The notes below the pieces were generated by a model. It was not told the origin of the DNA. It did no database searches and saw only the letters and a program-made list of their open reading frames with translations. A program made the position numbers and the translations under genes. Source: Sophora flavescens (Eukaryota; Streptophyta; Magnoliopsida; Fabales; Fabaceae). From it: a stretch of 64,000 nt of DNA. Within the stretch, counting starts at the first letter, position 1; each line of letters starts with the position of its first letter. The stretch covers positions 104,740,210-104,804,209 of the forward strand of contig CM061063.1 of assembly GCA_030762895.1 (NCBI GenBank), in the 5' to 3' direction. This document shows positions 56,171 through 64,000 of the stretch, piece after piece.

Positions 56171-58495
56171 TCAACCGGGGTCGACTGGGCGTAGAAGTGC
56201 AGGAATACTTCTCTTCCATGGAACTCCTTCAAAGAGCCGATTCTGCTCATACAGCCAGTTGCGCTTCCGCTTCGCTCTTTTCACTCGGAGCTTCCTAGTC
56301 TTACTCCCTCCCGGCGGAAGTTTTGTTTCCACATGATCAGCAACTCCAACTTCATCACTACTGGGTGCATCATTAGCCATGTATATCTTCGGAGTTGCTT
56401 CCATGTTGAGCTCTTCTTTTACCACTGGAGACGTTATATCGATCCTGCACACATGGCTCTCAAAAGGAGGGTTGTTATATGAGTTAGCAAATTCAAAATC
56501 GACCCTACCTTCCTCTACATTTAGAGAGAGTTTGCCATTCCTTACATCTATTACCGCTCCAGCGGTGGCCAAGAATGGCCTTCCTAAAATGATGGGGAAT
56601 TCAGAATTCCCTTTCATATCCAATACCAGGAAATCGGTAGGGATGAAGAATTTCCCTACCTTTACAGGAACGTTCTCTAGTATGCCTAGAGGAGTCCTAG
56701 TTGAGCCATCCGCAAATTGTAAGGAGAATTTGAATGGTCTCAACTCTTTCGTTCCCAACCTTTCCAAGATAGTGAGCGGCATCAAGCTCGCACTAGCCCC
56801 TAAGTCACATAAGGCTTGGTCGATTTGCACTTGTTTAATTGAGCAAGTGATAGAGAAGCTACCTGGGTCTTTCAGTTTAGGAGGCATTTTAGCTTCTATG
56901 TCTACTTGCTTTTTCTTGACCAGCCTTTGTGGGAAAGGTATCGGAGGTTGGTACGGAGGAGGAGGGACATACTTTGGTTCTGGCTCTTCATCTTTGCTCA
57001 TGTCCTCCTCTGGTTCCACGTCCTTTTCCCCCACCCCAAGCTTATCATCCCTTAAGTGTATGGCATTACAATTCTCAATGGGATTAGCTTCGGGTTGACC
57101 CGGGAACGTACCCTTAGGTCTAGTGTATGTGCTGGCTTGTTGGGCAATATGAGTTTCTAGCATCTTGTTATGGATTGCTAAGTTGTCTACCTTGGATGCT
57201 AACTCTTTTATTGCCTCGTTTACTGCCCTGCCCTGCTGTCTAAACTCCTCATTTTGTTTTGTCTGAGTTTCAACAAAACTTTCCAATAAAGACTCGAGTT
57301 TAGACTGCTGTACCTGAGGATACCCCGCTGTGGGTTTCCTATTACCTTGGCCCTCTTGGAACTCGTGGTTCAGCGTGTTGCTATAGTTGCCGTAGGAGAG
57401 GTAAGGGTTGTTCTTCCTTTGGTTGTAGGGATTTGGGGGAGCATAATTGGGCAACTTCAGGTTTGTGTCGTAGAAGTTGTGACAAGCGTTCACTTGTTCC
57501 CCCGAAGCTCCGGATCCATGAGCAATACCTCGTGGGCACTCCATGATGTCGTGTCCCTGCATTCCACAAATCTCACAAACAAGGTTAGTAGCACCTATTG
57601 CACTCAAATTAGCCCTTTCAAGCCGATCAAAACGTTTATTAAGTGAGTCTATTTTCGACATTATAAGATCAATGCTATTTACTTCAAACTTACCCCCCGA
57701 AATCTTGTTCGGGTTATTACCACTTTCTGAACCCCATTGGTGGTAGTTGGTGGCCACGTTTTCAATGATGTTGAATGCCTCAGTCAGAGGCCTATTCATA
57801 AAGGCTCCACCAGTTGCAGAATCAAGTGACACCTTCGAAGAGTAGTCCAATCCGTTGTAGAAAGTATGCACTAGTAACCACCTCTCGAGTCCATGGTGTG
57901 GGCAAGACTCCAGCAGTCCCTTGTAGAGATCCCAAGCTTCTGATAAGGATTCTCCGTCTTTTTGGAAGAAGCCGGTGATCTGGGTTCGTATATAGGCCGT
58001 CTTGGATGGAGGGAAGAATTTCTCCAAGAACGCCTGCTCCAGTTGGTCCCAAGTCGACAAGGTGTTGGCGGGTATTTGCTTTAGCCAAGCCTTTGCCTTT
58101 CCAGTCAGAGATGAGGGGAATAACCTTAAGCGTATAGCATCGACCGGGGCACAATGAATCCTAATTGCATCGGTGAACTCCAAGAATGTTTCTACGTGAT
58201 CAGTCGGGTCCTCCGAGGGCAGTCCTCCGAATTGGTGCTGCCTAATCATGTTGATTAGCATAGGCGGTATAGTGTAGTTCTCCGCCTCGATCTCTGGCCT
58301 AGCAATCCCAGTTCGCAAGCCCCTAGCATTTGGGGCTGCATAGTCCGTCAAAGGTTTCGTATCCGGAAGATTCGCCATGAGTGGAATGGGAATCAACCTT
58401 TCTCCTTCTCTTTGTAGTCTCCTACGTCTGTGAAAGGTCCTCTCGATTTCCGGGTCAATCTCAGTAAGGTCTCCAAGACTTAGGGATCTTTGCAT
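56171..58495 (-). CDS. Athila-2 Gag-protease protein with basic C-terminal tail
   Basis: This is a single open frame. I choose the ATG at 58495 (MQRSLSLGDLTEIDPEIERT), which matches Athila-1, over the upstream ATG at 58504. Gag core: GGLPSEDPTDHVETFLEFTD, WLKQIPANTLSTWDQLEQAF, SLSEAWDLYKGLLESCPHHG; knuckle-like CEICGMQGHDIMEC; Asn-rich linker; Glu/Pro-rich linker. The protease has CDLGASASLMPLTILERL (D at about residue 564 from this start) and IILGRPFLATAGAVIDV. After the protease the sequence diverges from Athila-1 and ends in a basic tail (KTRKLRVKRAKRKRNWLYEQ) and stop. With no internal stop in about 774 codons it is the best preserved ORF in the window and could still be translatable. Confidence 0.88.
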   Translation of the reverse strand: MQRSLSLGDLTEIDPEIERTFHRRRRLQREGERLIPIPLMANLPDTKPLTDYAAPNARGLRTGIARPEIEAENYTIPPMLINMIRQHQFGGLPSEDPTDHVETFLEFTDAIRIHCAPVDAIRLRLFPSSLTGKAKAWLKQIPANTLSTWDQLEQAFLEKFFPPSKTAYIRTQITGFFQKDGESLSEAWDLYKGLLESCPHHGLERWLLVHTFYNGLDYSSKVSLDSATGGAFMNRPLTEAFNIIENVATNYHQWGSESGNNPNKISGGKFEVNSIDLIMSKIDSLNKRFDRLERANLSAIGATNLVCEICGMQGHDIMECPRGIAHGSGASGEQVNACHNFYDTNLKLPNYAPPNPYNQRKNNPYLSYGNYSNTLNHEFQEGQGNRKPTAGYPQVQQSKLESLLESFVETQTKQNEEFRQQGRAVNEAIKELASKVDNLAIHNKMLETHIAQQASTYTRPKGTFPGQPEANPIENCNAIHLRDDKLGVGEKDVEPEEDMSKDEEPEPKYVPPPPYQPPIPFPQRLVKKKQVDIEAKMPPKLKDPGSFSITCSIKQVQIDQALCDLGASASLMPLTILERLGTKELRPFKFSLQFADGSTRTPLGILENVPVKVGKFFIPTDFLVLDMKGNSEFPIILGRPFLATAGAVIDVRNGKLSLNVEEGRVDFEFANSYNNPPFESHVCRIDITSPVVKEELNMEATPKIYMANDAPSSDEVGVADHVETKLPPGGSKTRKLRVKRAKRKRNWLYEQNRLFEGVPWKRSIPALLRPVDPG

Positions 58496-58628
58496 ATAAC
58501 ACACAGAGAGATGGATACACTAGAAGGAAAGAAATTTTGATTTTTTTTTTCAAATATAAAAATTAAATAAAAAGAAAAGGTCCACAAAAATCAATTTAAA
58601 AATTAAATTGAGATTCGAAAACGCATAG

Positions 58629-58646
58629 TCCCCGGCAACGGCGTCA
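58629..58646 (-). promoter_or_regulatory. Primer-binding site of Athila-2 (tRNA-Asp type)
   Basis: The minus strand reads TGACGCCGTTGCCGGGGA, six bases inside the 5' LTR edge; one G-to-A change from the Athila consensus. Confidence 0.85.
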
Positions 58647-58652
58647 AAAACT

Positions 58653-60026
58653 TGGTGTGCGTCGTGCGAGTGCACGTGCGATTCCGGCAAGTGTACCGGA
58701 TTGTCGCCTAGTAATAAAAGATATCGATCCCACACTGTGATCTCGAATCACAACTAATTATCAAATTAGTAAATCTTGACTGTATAAAAAGGATTTGTAT
58801 TTTGAAAAGGTTTTAAATTTGAATTAAGAGATAAATAAAACAGAATCAAATAAAACAGAAAACTAATCTTTTTTATGGTTTTTCAGATCTAAATGGATTC
58901 CTAGGGATTTGGGTTACCAACAAGATCGTTTACGTTGCTAAGTCGATTACCCTTGTTAATTATCGAAATTGTCTTGAAGGCGAATTTATCCTCTAATAGC
59001 TTAAGCTCCCTCTCGGGTTACAAAAGCCGTGCCTAATTGAACCAACCCCTACTCTCGTGGTAGTCGAATTCAGATTGGACCCTTTGCGTTTCGTGACAAT
59101 TCGTTGATCCTCGAAGGATGGCTTCTAACTCTCGTGATTTCAGTACTAAGTCTGATTCTATAGATCTGACAGCTAAGTTCACCGCTAGGTTCCTCCTTAG
59201 AATGCCTATGACACGCAAACAATTGGCCACCGAATTTACGAGTGATTCAAACACTAGAAATCAGATCTAAAACAAAATCATAATTAACAAAGATATTACA
59301 TCAAATTAATATCATAAACAAAACTTGGGCATAGCCCCAATCCCTAGAAACTAAGCTACTACTCAAGCCTTGCCATGGAGATGACAGGCTTGATTACAAA
59401 TAACATGAAAATAAAACTAAGAGAAGGAGGAGAAGAAGAAGAAAGATCCTAAATTATAGCCTAAGTAGCAGCCCAAAAGTCTAGTCTACCTCTGCCTGGG
59501 TCCTTATTTATAGATTTGGGAAGTTTGAATCCCAATCTAACTCAAATTCTGATCCAATTCAGTTGCTTCAGGTCCAAGTAATACGCGTCGGCCAGGCCGT
59601 GACGGCTTCTGCCTCGAGCACTTCTATGGAATTCAGACTCTCGCGAGGCGAGACTTCAATTTTTGCCTGTGATAGGAATTACGGCTAGGCCGTGACAGAT
59701 TCTGACTTGTGGGGTGAAAGGTGACCATCACGGCTAGGCCGTGACCGGTTCTGACTTCAGTCTTTCTTCCTTTTCAGTTTTGCTCGATCATGGCCGTGAT
59801 GGGCTCTGTTTGCCTCATTTTCTCCACTTTTCAAGCTCCTTCTTCATCCAAACTCCATCATGGTTGATCTTGAGCATTTTACCCTAGATTTCTGCAAAAC
59901 AACACCACACAAACCGCCTTACCCGTTCCAAAGTAAAAATAACCAAAAATCCAATTAAATGTGCCTAAACTACATGAAAATTCATGCAAAATGATAGACA
60001 AAGATGAGGTGAAATCACACTCATCA
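58653..60026 (-). repeat. 5' LTR of Athila-2 (right copy)
   Basis: On the minus strand it starts TGATGAGTGTGATTTCACC at 60026 and ends at 58653. TATA element at 59505-59512 (minus). It is 61 bp shorter than the left copy; most of the loss is three separate deletions inside the hairpin modules (near 59590, 59730 and 59800). Confidence 0.93.
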
Positions 60027-60031
60027 TCCAG
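60027..60031. repeat. Target site duplication (right) of Athila-2
   Basis: TCCAG, one base different from TCCAA at 52899-52903. Confidence 0.75.
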
Positions 60032-60672
60032 CGGCACAGACCACTTGCTACAAGTGTGGTAAAGTGGGGCACTATGCCAGAAACTGCAGGAGTGGAGGAC
60101 CAGTCCAACCTAGACCACTGAGCCAAGGGAGAGTCTTTACGCTCCAAGGGGAAATGGTGAAGGAGTCAGATGGCCTGATACAAGGTATGGGTTTAATTAA
60201 AGAAAGAAAAATCAATTTATTGTTTGATTCAGGAGCAACTCATTCATTTGTATCTTTAGAGTGTGTGAAAAATCTATCTTTGCCTGTTTCTAAGTTGCCA
60301 TATGATTTGAGTGTCGCTACTCCTGCAAATGATAAACTTGTTACCTCTATTGCTTGCTTGCGTTGTCCCTTGGTGTACCAGGGTGTACCTTATTTTGTTG
60401 ATCTTATATGCTTGCCCATGTCTGGGTTAGATGTCATTCTTGGTATGGATTGGTTGTCTGCAAATCATGCTGTCATAAATTGCTCTGATAAAACTATCTC
60501 CATTCCTATACAACCAATGTCTAATGATTTTCCCATACCCAGTTCTATTGTTTCTGCTGTTGCTTGTCATAAGTTCTTAGTTGAGGGAGCTCAAGGATAT
60601 ATACTCTTATTCTCTGCTAAGATAGAGGCTGACCGTGATGTGACGGCTATACCTGTGGTGTGTGAGTTCTAG
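60032..60672 (+). pseudogene. Tekay Gag end and protease
   Basis: The gag frame resumes after the insertion: CYKCGKVGHYARNC is a canonical CX2CX4HX4C knuckle. The protease follows, with LLFDSGATHSFVSLECV (active-site DSGA) and LDVILGMDWLSANHAVINC, the typical chromovirus D-S-G and hydrophobic-hydrophobic-G motifs. TAG at 60670 stops the frame just before DVFPKDVSSLP, the start of RT. Skipping the Athila and one TSD copy joins it in frame with the left part. Confidence 0.9.
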
Positions 60673-60699
60673 GATGTTTTCCCTAAGGATGTCTCTAGC

Positions 60700-61905
60700 T
60701 TGCCTCAGAATAGGGAAGTTGAGTTTAACATAAATCTAGTGCCAGGGAGTGGACCAGTGTCGGTAGCACCTTATAGGATGTCACCATTAGAGTTGAGCGA
60801 GCTTAAGAAACAGTTAGAGGAGATGCTAGGGAAGGGGTTTTTTAGGCGTAATGTGTCACCTTGGGGAGCACCTGTTCTACTGGTGAAAAAGAAGGATGGG
60901 ACCATGAGGCTATGTGTTGACTATAGGCAGTTGAACAAAGTGACCATCAAGAATAAATACCCTTTGCCTAGGATAGATGACCTCTTAGACCAGCTGAGGG
61001 GAGCGTCAGTGTTTTCCAAAATAGATCTAAGATCGGGATACCATCAAATTAGAGTCAAGAATGAGGACATTCCTAAGACAGCCTTTAGGACAAGGTATGG
61101 GCACTACGAGTATGTAGTGATGCCCTTTGGAGTGACCAATGCTCCAGCCGTTTTCATGGACTACATGAATCGGATCTTTAGGCCGTTCTTGGATAGCTTT
61201 GTGGTGGTGTTCATAGATGATATTTTGATATACTCTAGGACACCAGAGGATCGTGAGGAGAATTTGAGGTTAGTGTTGCAGATTCTGAGGGAAGAACAAC
61301 TGTATGCAAAGCCAGAAAAGTGTGAATTTTGGCTTGATGAGGTGAAGTTTTTAGGACATACCATATCTAGGAGTGGTGTAGCGGTTGACTCTAGTAAGGT
61401 TGATGCAGTGCTTGGATGGGAGCAACCTAAGTCAGTGACGGAAGTGAGGAGTTTCCTGGGACTGGCAGGTTACTATAGGAAGTTCATAGAGGGGTTCTCT
61501 AGACTAGCTTTACCTCTCACCAAGTTGACTAGGAAAGGAAAATCTTTTGAGTGGGATAAAGAATGCGAAGAGAATTTTGAGGAGCTTAAGAGAAGATTGG
61601 TGTCATCACCGGTCTTAACCATTCCAGATCCTTCAGTGAGTTTTGTGGTATATTGTGACGCTTCTAAGAATGGTTTAGGTTGTGTGTTGATGCAGGAAGG
61701 CAAGGTAGTGGCTTATGCATCTAGGCAACATAGGACACATGAGGTGAATTATCCTACTCATGACCTTGAGTTAGCAGCAGTAGTCTTTGCTCTTAAGATT
61801 TGGAGGCACTGTTTGTATGGTGCAAAGTTTGAGGTTTTTAGTGATCATAAGAGTCTTAAGTATTTGTTTGACCAAAAAGAATTGAATATGAGGCAAAGGA
61901 GGTGA
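60700..61905 (+). pseudogene. Tekay reverse transcriptase and RNase H
   Basis: Apart from flanking stops the domain looks intact. Fingers: WGAPVLLVKKKDGTMRLCVD (about residue 55-74). Palm: KIDLRSGYHQIRVKNEDIPK, MPFGVTNAPAVFMDYMNRIF and the catalytic FIDDILIYS (FIDD at residues 171-174). Thumb region: FLGLAGYYRKFIEGFSRLA. RNase H: VVYCDASKNGLGCVLM, ELAAVVFALKIWRHCLYG, VFSDHKSLKYLFDQKELNMR. The frame ends with TGA at 61903, where the family has tryptophan before MEFLKDYDFEL, so the RNase H C-terminus and integrase are cut off by one nonsense change. The upstream boundary is TAG at 60670. Confidence 0.93.
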
Positions 61906-63534
61906 ATGGAATTCCTTAAGGACTATGATTTTGAGTTGAAGTACCATCCAGGGAAAGCCAATGTGGTGGCTGATGCACTCAGTAGGAAAACCTTACATGT
62001 GTCTAGTTTGATGGTCCGAGAGATGAATATGTTAGAGGAGTTCAGGGACATGAATCTAGATGTGTCTCTTAGTGATCTAAGCTTGAAGTTGAATAGGCTG
62101 GAAATTTGCAGTGACCTTAGAGAAATGATTAGGCGAGAGCAGCTTTTAGATCAGGAGTTACAATCTCTTTTAGATCAAGAGAATTATGTGTTATATACTG
62201 ATGGTCTAGTGTTGTTTAAGAATAAAATCGTTGTTCCTAAGGAGGGGAGCCTTAGAGAGAAAGTTGTAGAGGAAGCGCATAAGGGGAAGTTCACCATACA
62301 TCCAGGGATAACCAAGATGTACCAAGATCTAAAGAAGATGTATTGGTGGCCAGGAATGAAACAGGATGTGGCTAGCTTTGTAGCCAAGTGTTTAGTATGT
62401 CAAAAGGTTAAGATAGAACATCAGAGACCTTCGGGTTTGTTGTATCCTTTAGAAATTCCTCAATGGAAATGGGAGAGGATTTCTATGGATTTTGTGATGG
62501 GGTTACCTAGGACTCGTTTGGGTTTAGATGCCATATGGGTAATTGTGGATAGGTTGACCAAGTCTGCTCACTTCTTGACAATTAAAACAACCTATAGTTT
62601 GAATAAGTTAGCAGACTTATACATTAAGGAGATAGTGAAGTTTCATGGCATACCTACCTCTATAGTGTCAGATAGAGACCCACGATTTACCTCTAGATTT
62701 TGGAAAGCTTTCCAACAGGCTTTTGGTTCTAAGTTGAGTTTTAGCACAGCCTATCATCCCCAAACGGATAATCAGTCGGAGAGGACCATTCAGACCCTTG
62801 AGGACATGCTTAGAGAATGTGTTTTAGATGAAGGTGGGGGTTGGGATAAATTTTTACCTCTTATAGAGTTTGCTTATAACAACAGTTATCACGCTAGCAT
62901 AGGCATGGCACCCCATGAAGCTCTTTATGGGAGGAAGTGTAGGTCCCCTTTATGTTGGTGTGAAGTGGGTGAGAAGACCCTGCTAGGACCAGAGTTAGTC
63001 CAGGAGACCACAGAGAGGATTAAAGTCATTAGGGAAAGGATGCGCACTGCACAGAGTAGGAAAAAGAGCTATGCCGACAAGAGGAGGAAGCCTTTAGAAT
63101 TTCAGGAAGAGGAACATGTATTCTTGAGAGTCACTCCTAAGACTGGGGTTGGGAGGTCAATGAAAGTCAAAAAGCTCAACCCTCGTTTCATGGGTCCGTC
63201 TCAAATCCTAAAAAGAGTCGGGCATGTTGCTTACCAATTGACTCTTCCACCACAGTTGTCGAATCTCCACGACGTCTTCCATATTTCTCAACTCCGGAAG
63301 TACGTACCAGATGTTTCACACGTGATAGCTCCTAAGTCAATACAATTGAAGGATAATTTAATCTTTAAGCCCAGACCTATTCAGATCATTGACAAGAGCA
63401 TAAAAACTCTGAGGAACAAGATGATCCCATTGGTGAAAGTGATTTGGGAAGGGTTAACTCCAGAGGAAGCTACCTGGGAACTTGAGGAAGATGTTAGACA
63501 ACATCATCCAGATCTCTTCGGCACAGGTACATAA
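61906..63534 (+). CDS. Tekay RNase H end, integrase and chromodomain
   Basis: The open frame continues directly from the RNase H stop (MEFLKDYDFELKYHPGKANV, VADALSRK). HHCC zinc finger: H125, H132, C162, C165. Catalytic triad: D195 (ISMDFVMGLP), D256 (IVSDRDPRF) and E292 (NQSERTIQTL), with exactly 35 residues between the second D and E. A GPF/Y-like segment (LNPRFMGPSQILKRVGHVAY) is followed by a C-terminal chromodomain (about residues 490-540, VKVIWEGLTPEEATWELEED), which in chromoviruses can direct integration to marked chromatin. The stop is TAA at 63532. No stop interrupts this part; expression would need readthrough or repair of the upstream TGA. Confidence 0.9.
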   Translation: MEFLKDYDFELKYHPGKANVVADALSRKTLHVSSLMVREMNMLEEFRDMNLDVSLSDLSLKLNRLEICSDLREMIRREQLLDQELQSLLDQENYVLYTDGLVLFKNKIVVPKEGSLREKVVEEAHKGKFTIHPGITKMYQDLKKMYWWPGMKQDVASFVAKCLVCQKVKIEHQRPSGLLYPLEIPQWKWERISMDFVMGLPRTRLGLDAIWVIVDRLTKSAHFLTIKTTYSLNKLADLYIKEIVKFHGIPTSIVSDRDPRFTSRFWKAFQQAFGSKLSFSTAYHPQTDNQSERTIQTLEDMLRECVLDEGGGWDKFLPLIEFAYNNSYHASIGMAPHEALYGRKCRSPLCWCEVGEKTLLGPELVQETTERIKVIRERMRTAQSRKKSYADKRRKPLEFQEEEHVFLRVTPKTGVGRSMKVKKLNPRFMGPSQILKRVGHVAYQLTLPPQLSNLHDVFHISQLRKYVPDVSHVIAPKSIQLKDNLIFKPRPIQIIDKSIKTLRNKMIPLVKVIWEGLTPEEATWELEEDVRQHHPDLFGTGT

Positions 63535-63620
63535 CTTAGCATTGCATTACCTTTAACGTTGTGTAGTTTGGGTGAGACGTGAGAATTTCGGGGACGAAAT
63601 TCATTAAGGAGAGGAGGAAA
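63535..63620 (+). other. Tekay 3' UTR and polypurine tract
   Basis: The conserved ttcggggacgaaattcattaaggagaggagg region ends in a purine-rich tract (63607-63620) directly before the 3' LTR. Confidence 0.85.
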
Positions 63621-64000
63621 TTTAACATCCCAAAATTCAAATATAATTACTTTAATAAAAGATTAAGTTAGTATGAGTTTTAAGTGTATAATTGTTAGTA
63701 TAAGAATAAATTACAATTATTTAATAATTACAAATTAATTAAAAGAGTGTAAAATTGGGGGAAAATAAAATAAAAGATTTAGTGTGAAGAAGTGATAGTA
63801 TAAGGATTTATTGAAATTTATTAACTATTATAAAGAGTGAAAAATTATATATATAAAAATATAAATATATATATAATAAATAAATAAAAAAGGAAGAATT
63901 GCAAAACAAGGGCGTTAAGCCCAAAGCAATTCCTAATCTTGACAAAAAAAAATTATAAAACCTAACAGCGCGTCAGGAGATTATGCATATATATATATAT
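63621..64000 (+). repeat. 3' LTR of the Tekay-type element, cut by window end
   Basis: It is homologous to 49735 onward. The first bases are TTTAACATCCC where the 5' LTR has TGTAACATCCC, so the terminal TG has become TT. The (TA)n tract is shorter than in the 5' LTR. Confidence 0.92.

Larger units (their letters stand above)
52904..60026 (-). mobile_element. Non-autonomous Athila derivative (Athila-2), gag-protease only
   Basis: It is a minus-strand element with paired LTRs (52904-54338 and 58653-60026), a tRNA-Asp-type PBS and a single large ORF. Compared with Athila-1 it lacks everything from after the protease to the end of integrase, and also the 3' Athila ORF. The post-pol tail, hairpin-module spacer and long 3' non-coding region remain. 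It depends on a partner for RT and integrase, so it resembles gag-retaining non-autonomous retrotransposons (TR-GAG type). Confidence 0.9.
49735..64000 (+). mobile_element. Tekay/Del-type chromovirus (Ty3-gypsy), nearly complete, with nested Athila-2
   Basis: It has a 5' LTR, tRNA-Met-type PBS, gag, PR, RT, RNase H, integrase with chromodomain, polypurine tract and the first 380 bp of the 3' LTR before the window ends. The domain order and C-terminal chromodomain define a chromovirus, and the sequence style is Tekay/Del. About 7.1 kb of the span is a later minus-strand insertion inside gag. A few stops disable the ORFs. Confidence 0.93.

Noticed and set aside
56379..57098. 239-codon plus-strand ORF
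   Set aside because: It is antisense to the Athila-2 gag-protease ORF and has no family features.

Overview
This is plant nuclear DNA, almost certainly from a eudicot. It is AT-rich, has no intact host gene that I can recognise, and is packed with nested plant LTR retrotransposons, CACTA-type DNA transposons and a palindromic MITE. An Ogre/Tat element, SIRE/Maximus-type copia elements and Athila-type gypsy elements together fit legumes well, but I cannot name the species.

Layout: (1) 1-11293, minus strand: 5' part of an Ogre/Tat Ty3-gypsy element (RT cut by the window start, PR, gag, extra ORF1, PBS, 2.7-kb 5' LTR). It is inserted into the RNase H end of a Ty1-copia element whose 3' LTR follows (11294-12888). 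(2) 12889-14783: gene-poor sequence with two weak exon-like stretches. (3) 14784-38413, plus: a complete SIRE/Maximus-type copia element with paired LTRs, TSD ATGAT, gag-pol and a second ORF. That second ORF is split by a complete Athila-type element (22221-34180, TSD CCATC) carrying gag, pol and a 3' Athila ORF. (4) 38544-42021: non-autonomous CACTA element (TSD TGA). (5) 42025-49734: short repeats, a tRNA-Cys gene, a palindromic MITE, a LINE-type ORF1 fragment, a second CACTA remnant holding an Athila-like solo LTR (TSD TAGGT), and a fragment of another SIRE-type LTR. (6) 49735-64000, plus: a Tekay/Del-type chromovirus with 5' LTR, gag, PR-RT-RH-INT, chromodomain and the start of its 3' LTR. 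Its gag is split by a minus-strand non-autonomous Athila derivative (52904-60026) that keeps only gag and protease.

All coding regions belong to mobile elements, and nearly all carry stops or frameshifts. They represent standard retrotransposon machinery: gag particle, protease, reverse transcriptase/RNase H and integrase. The nesting gives a relative chronology: the Ogre is younger than the copia fragment, Athila-1 is younger than the SIRE element, the Tekay is younger than the SIRE LTR fragment, and Athila-2 is younger than the Tekay.

The most unusual signals are: a CpG-rich quasi-palindromic module built from TCACGGCC/GGCCGTGA arms, repeated in the U3 of both Athila elements and again between pol and the 3' ORF, where several LTR-LTR length differences fall; an intron-like segment between PR and RT of the Ogre that restores the frame exactly when removed; an Athila derivative in which pol is replaced by a short basic tail; and a head-to-head pair of tRNA-like Pol III promoter boxes inside a copia LTR.
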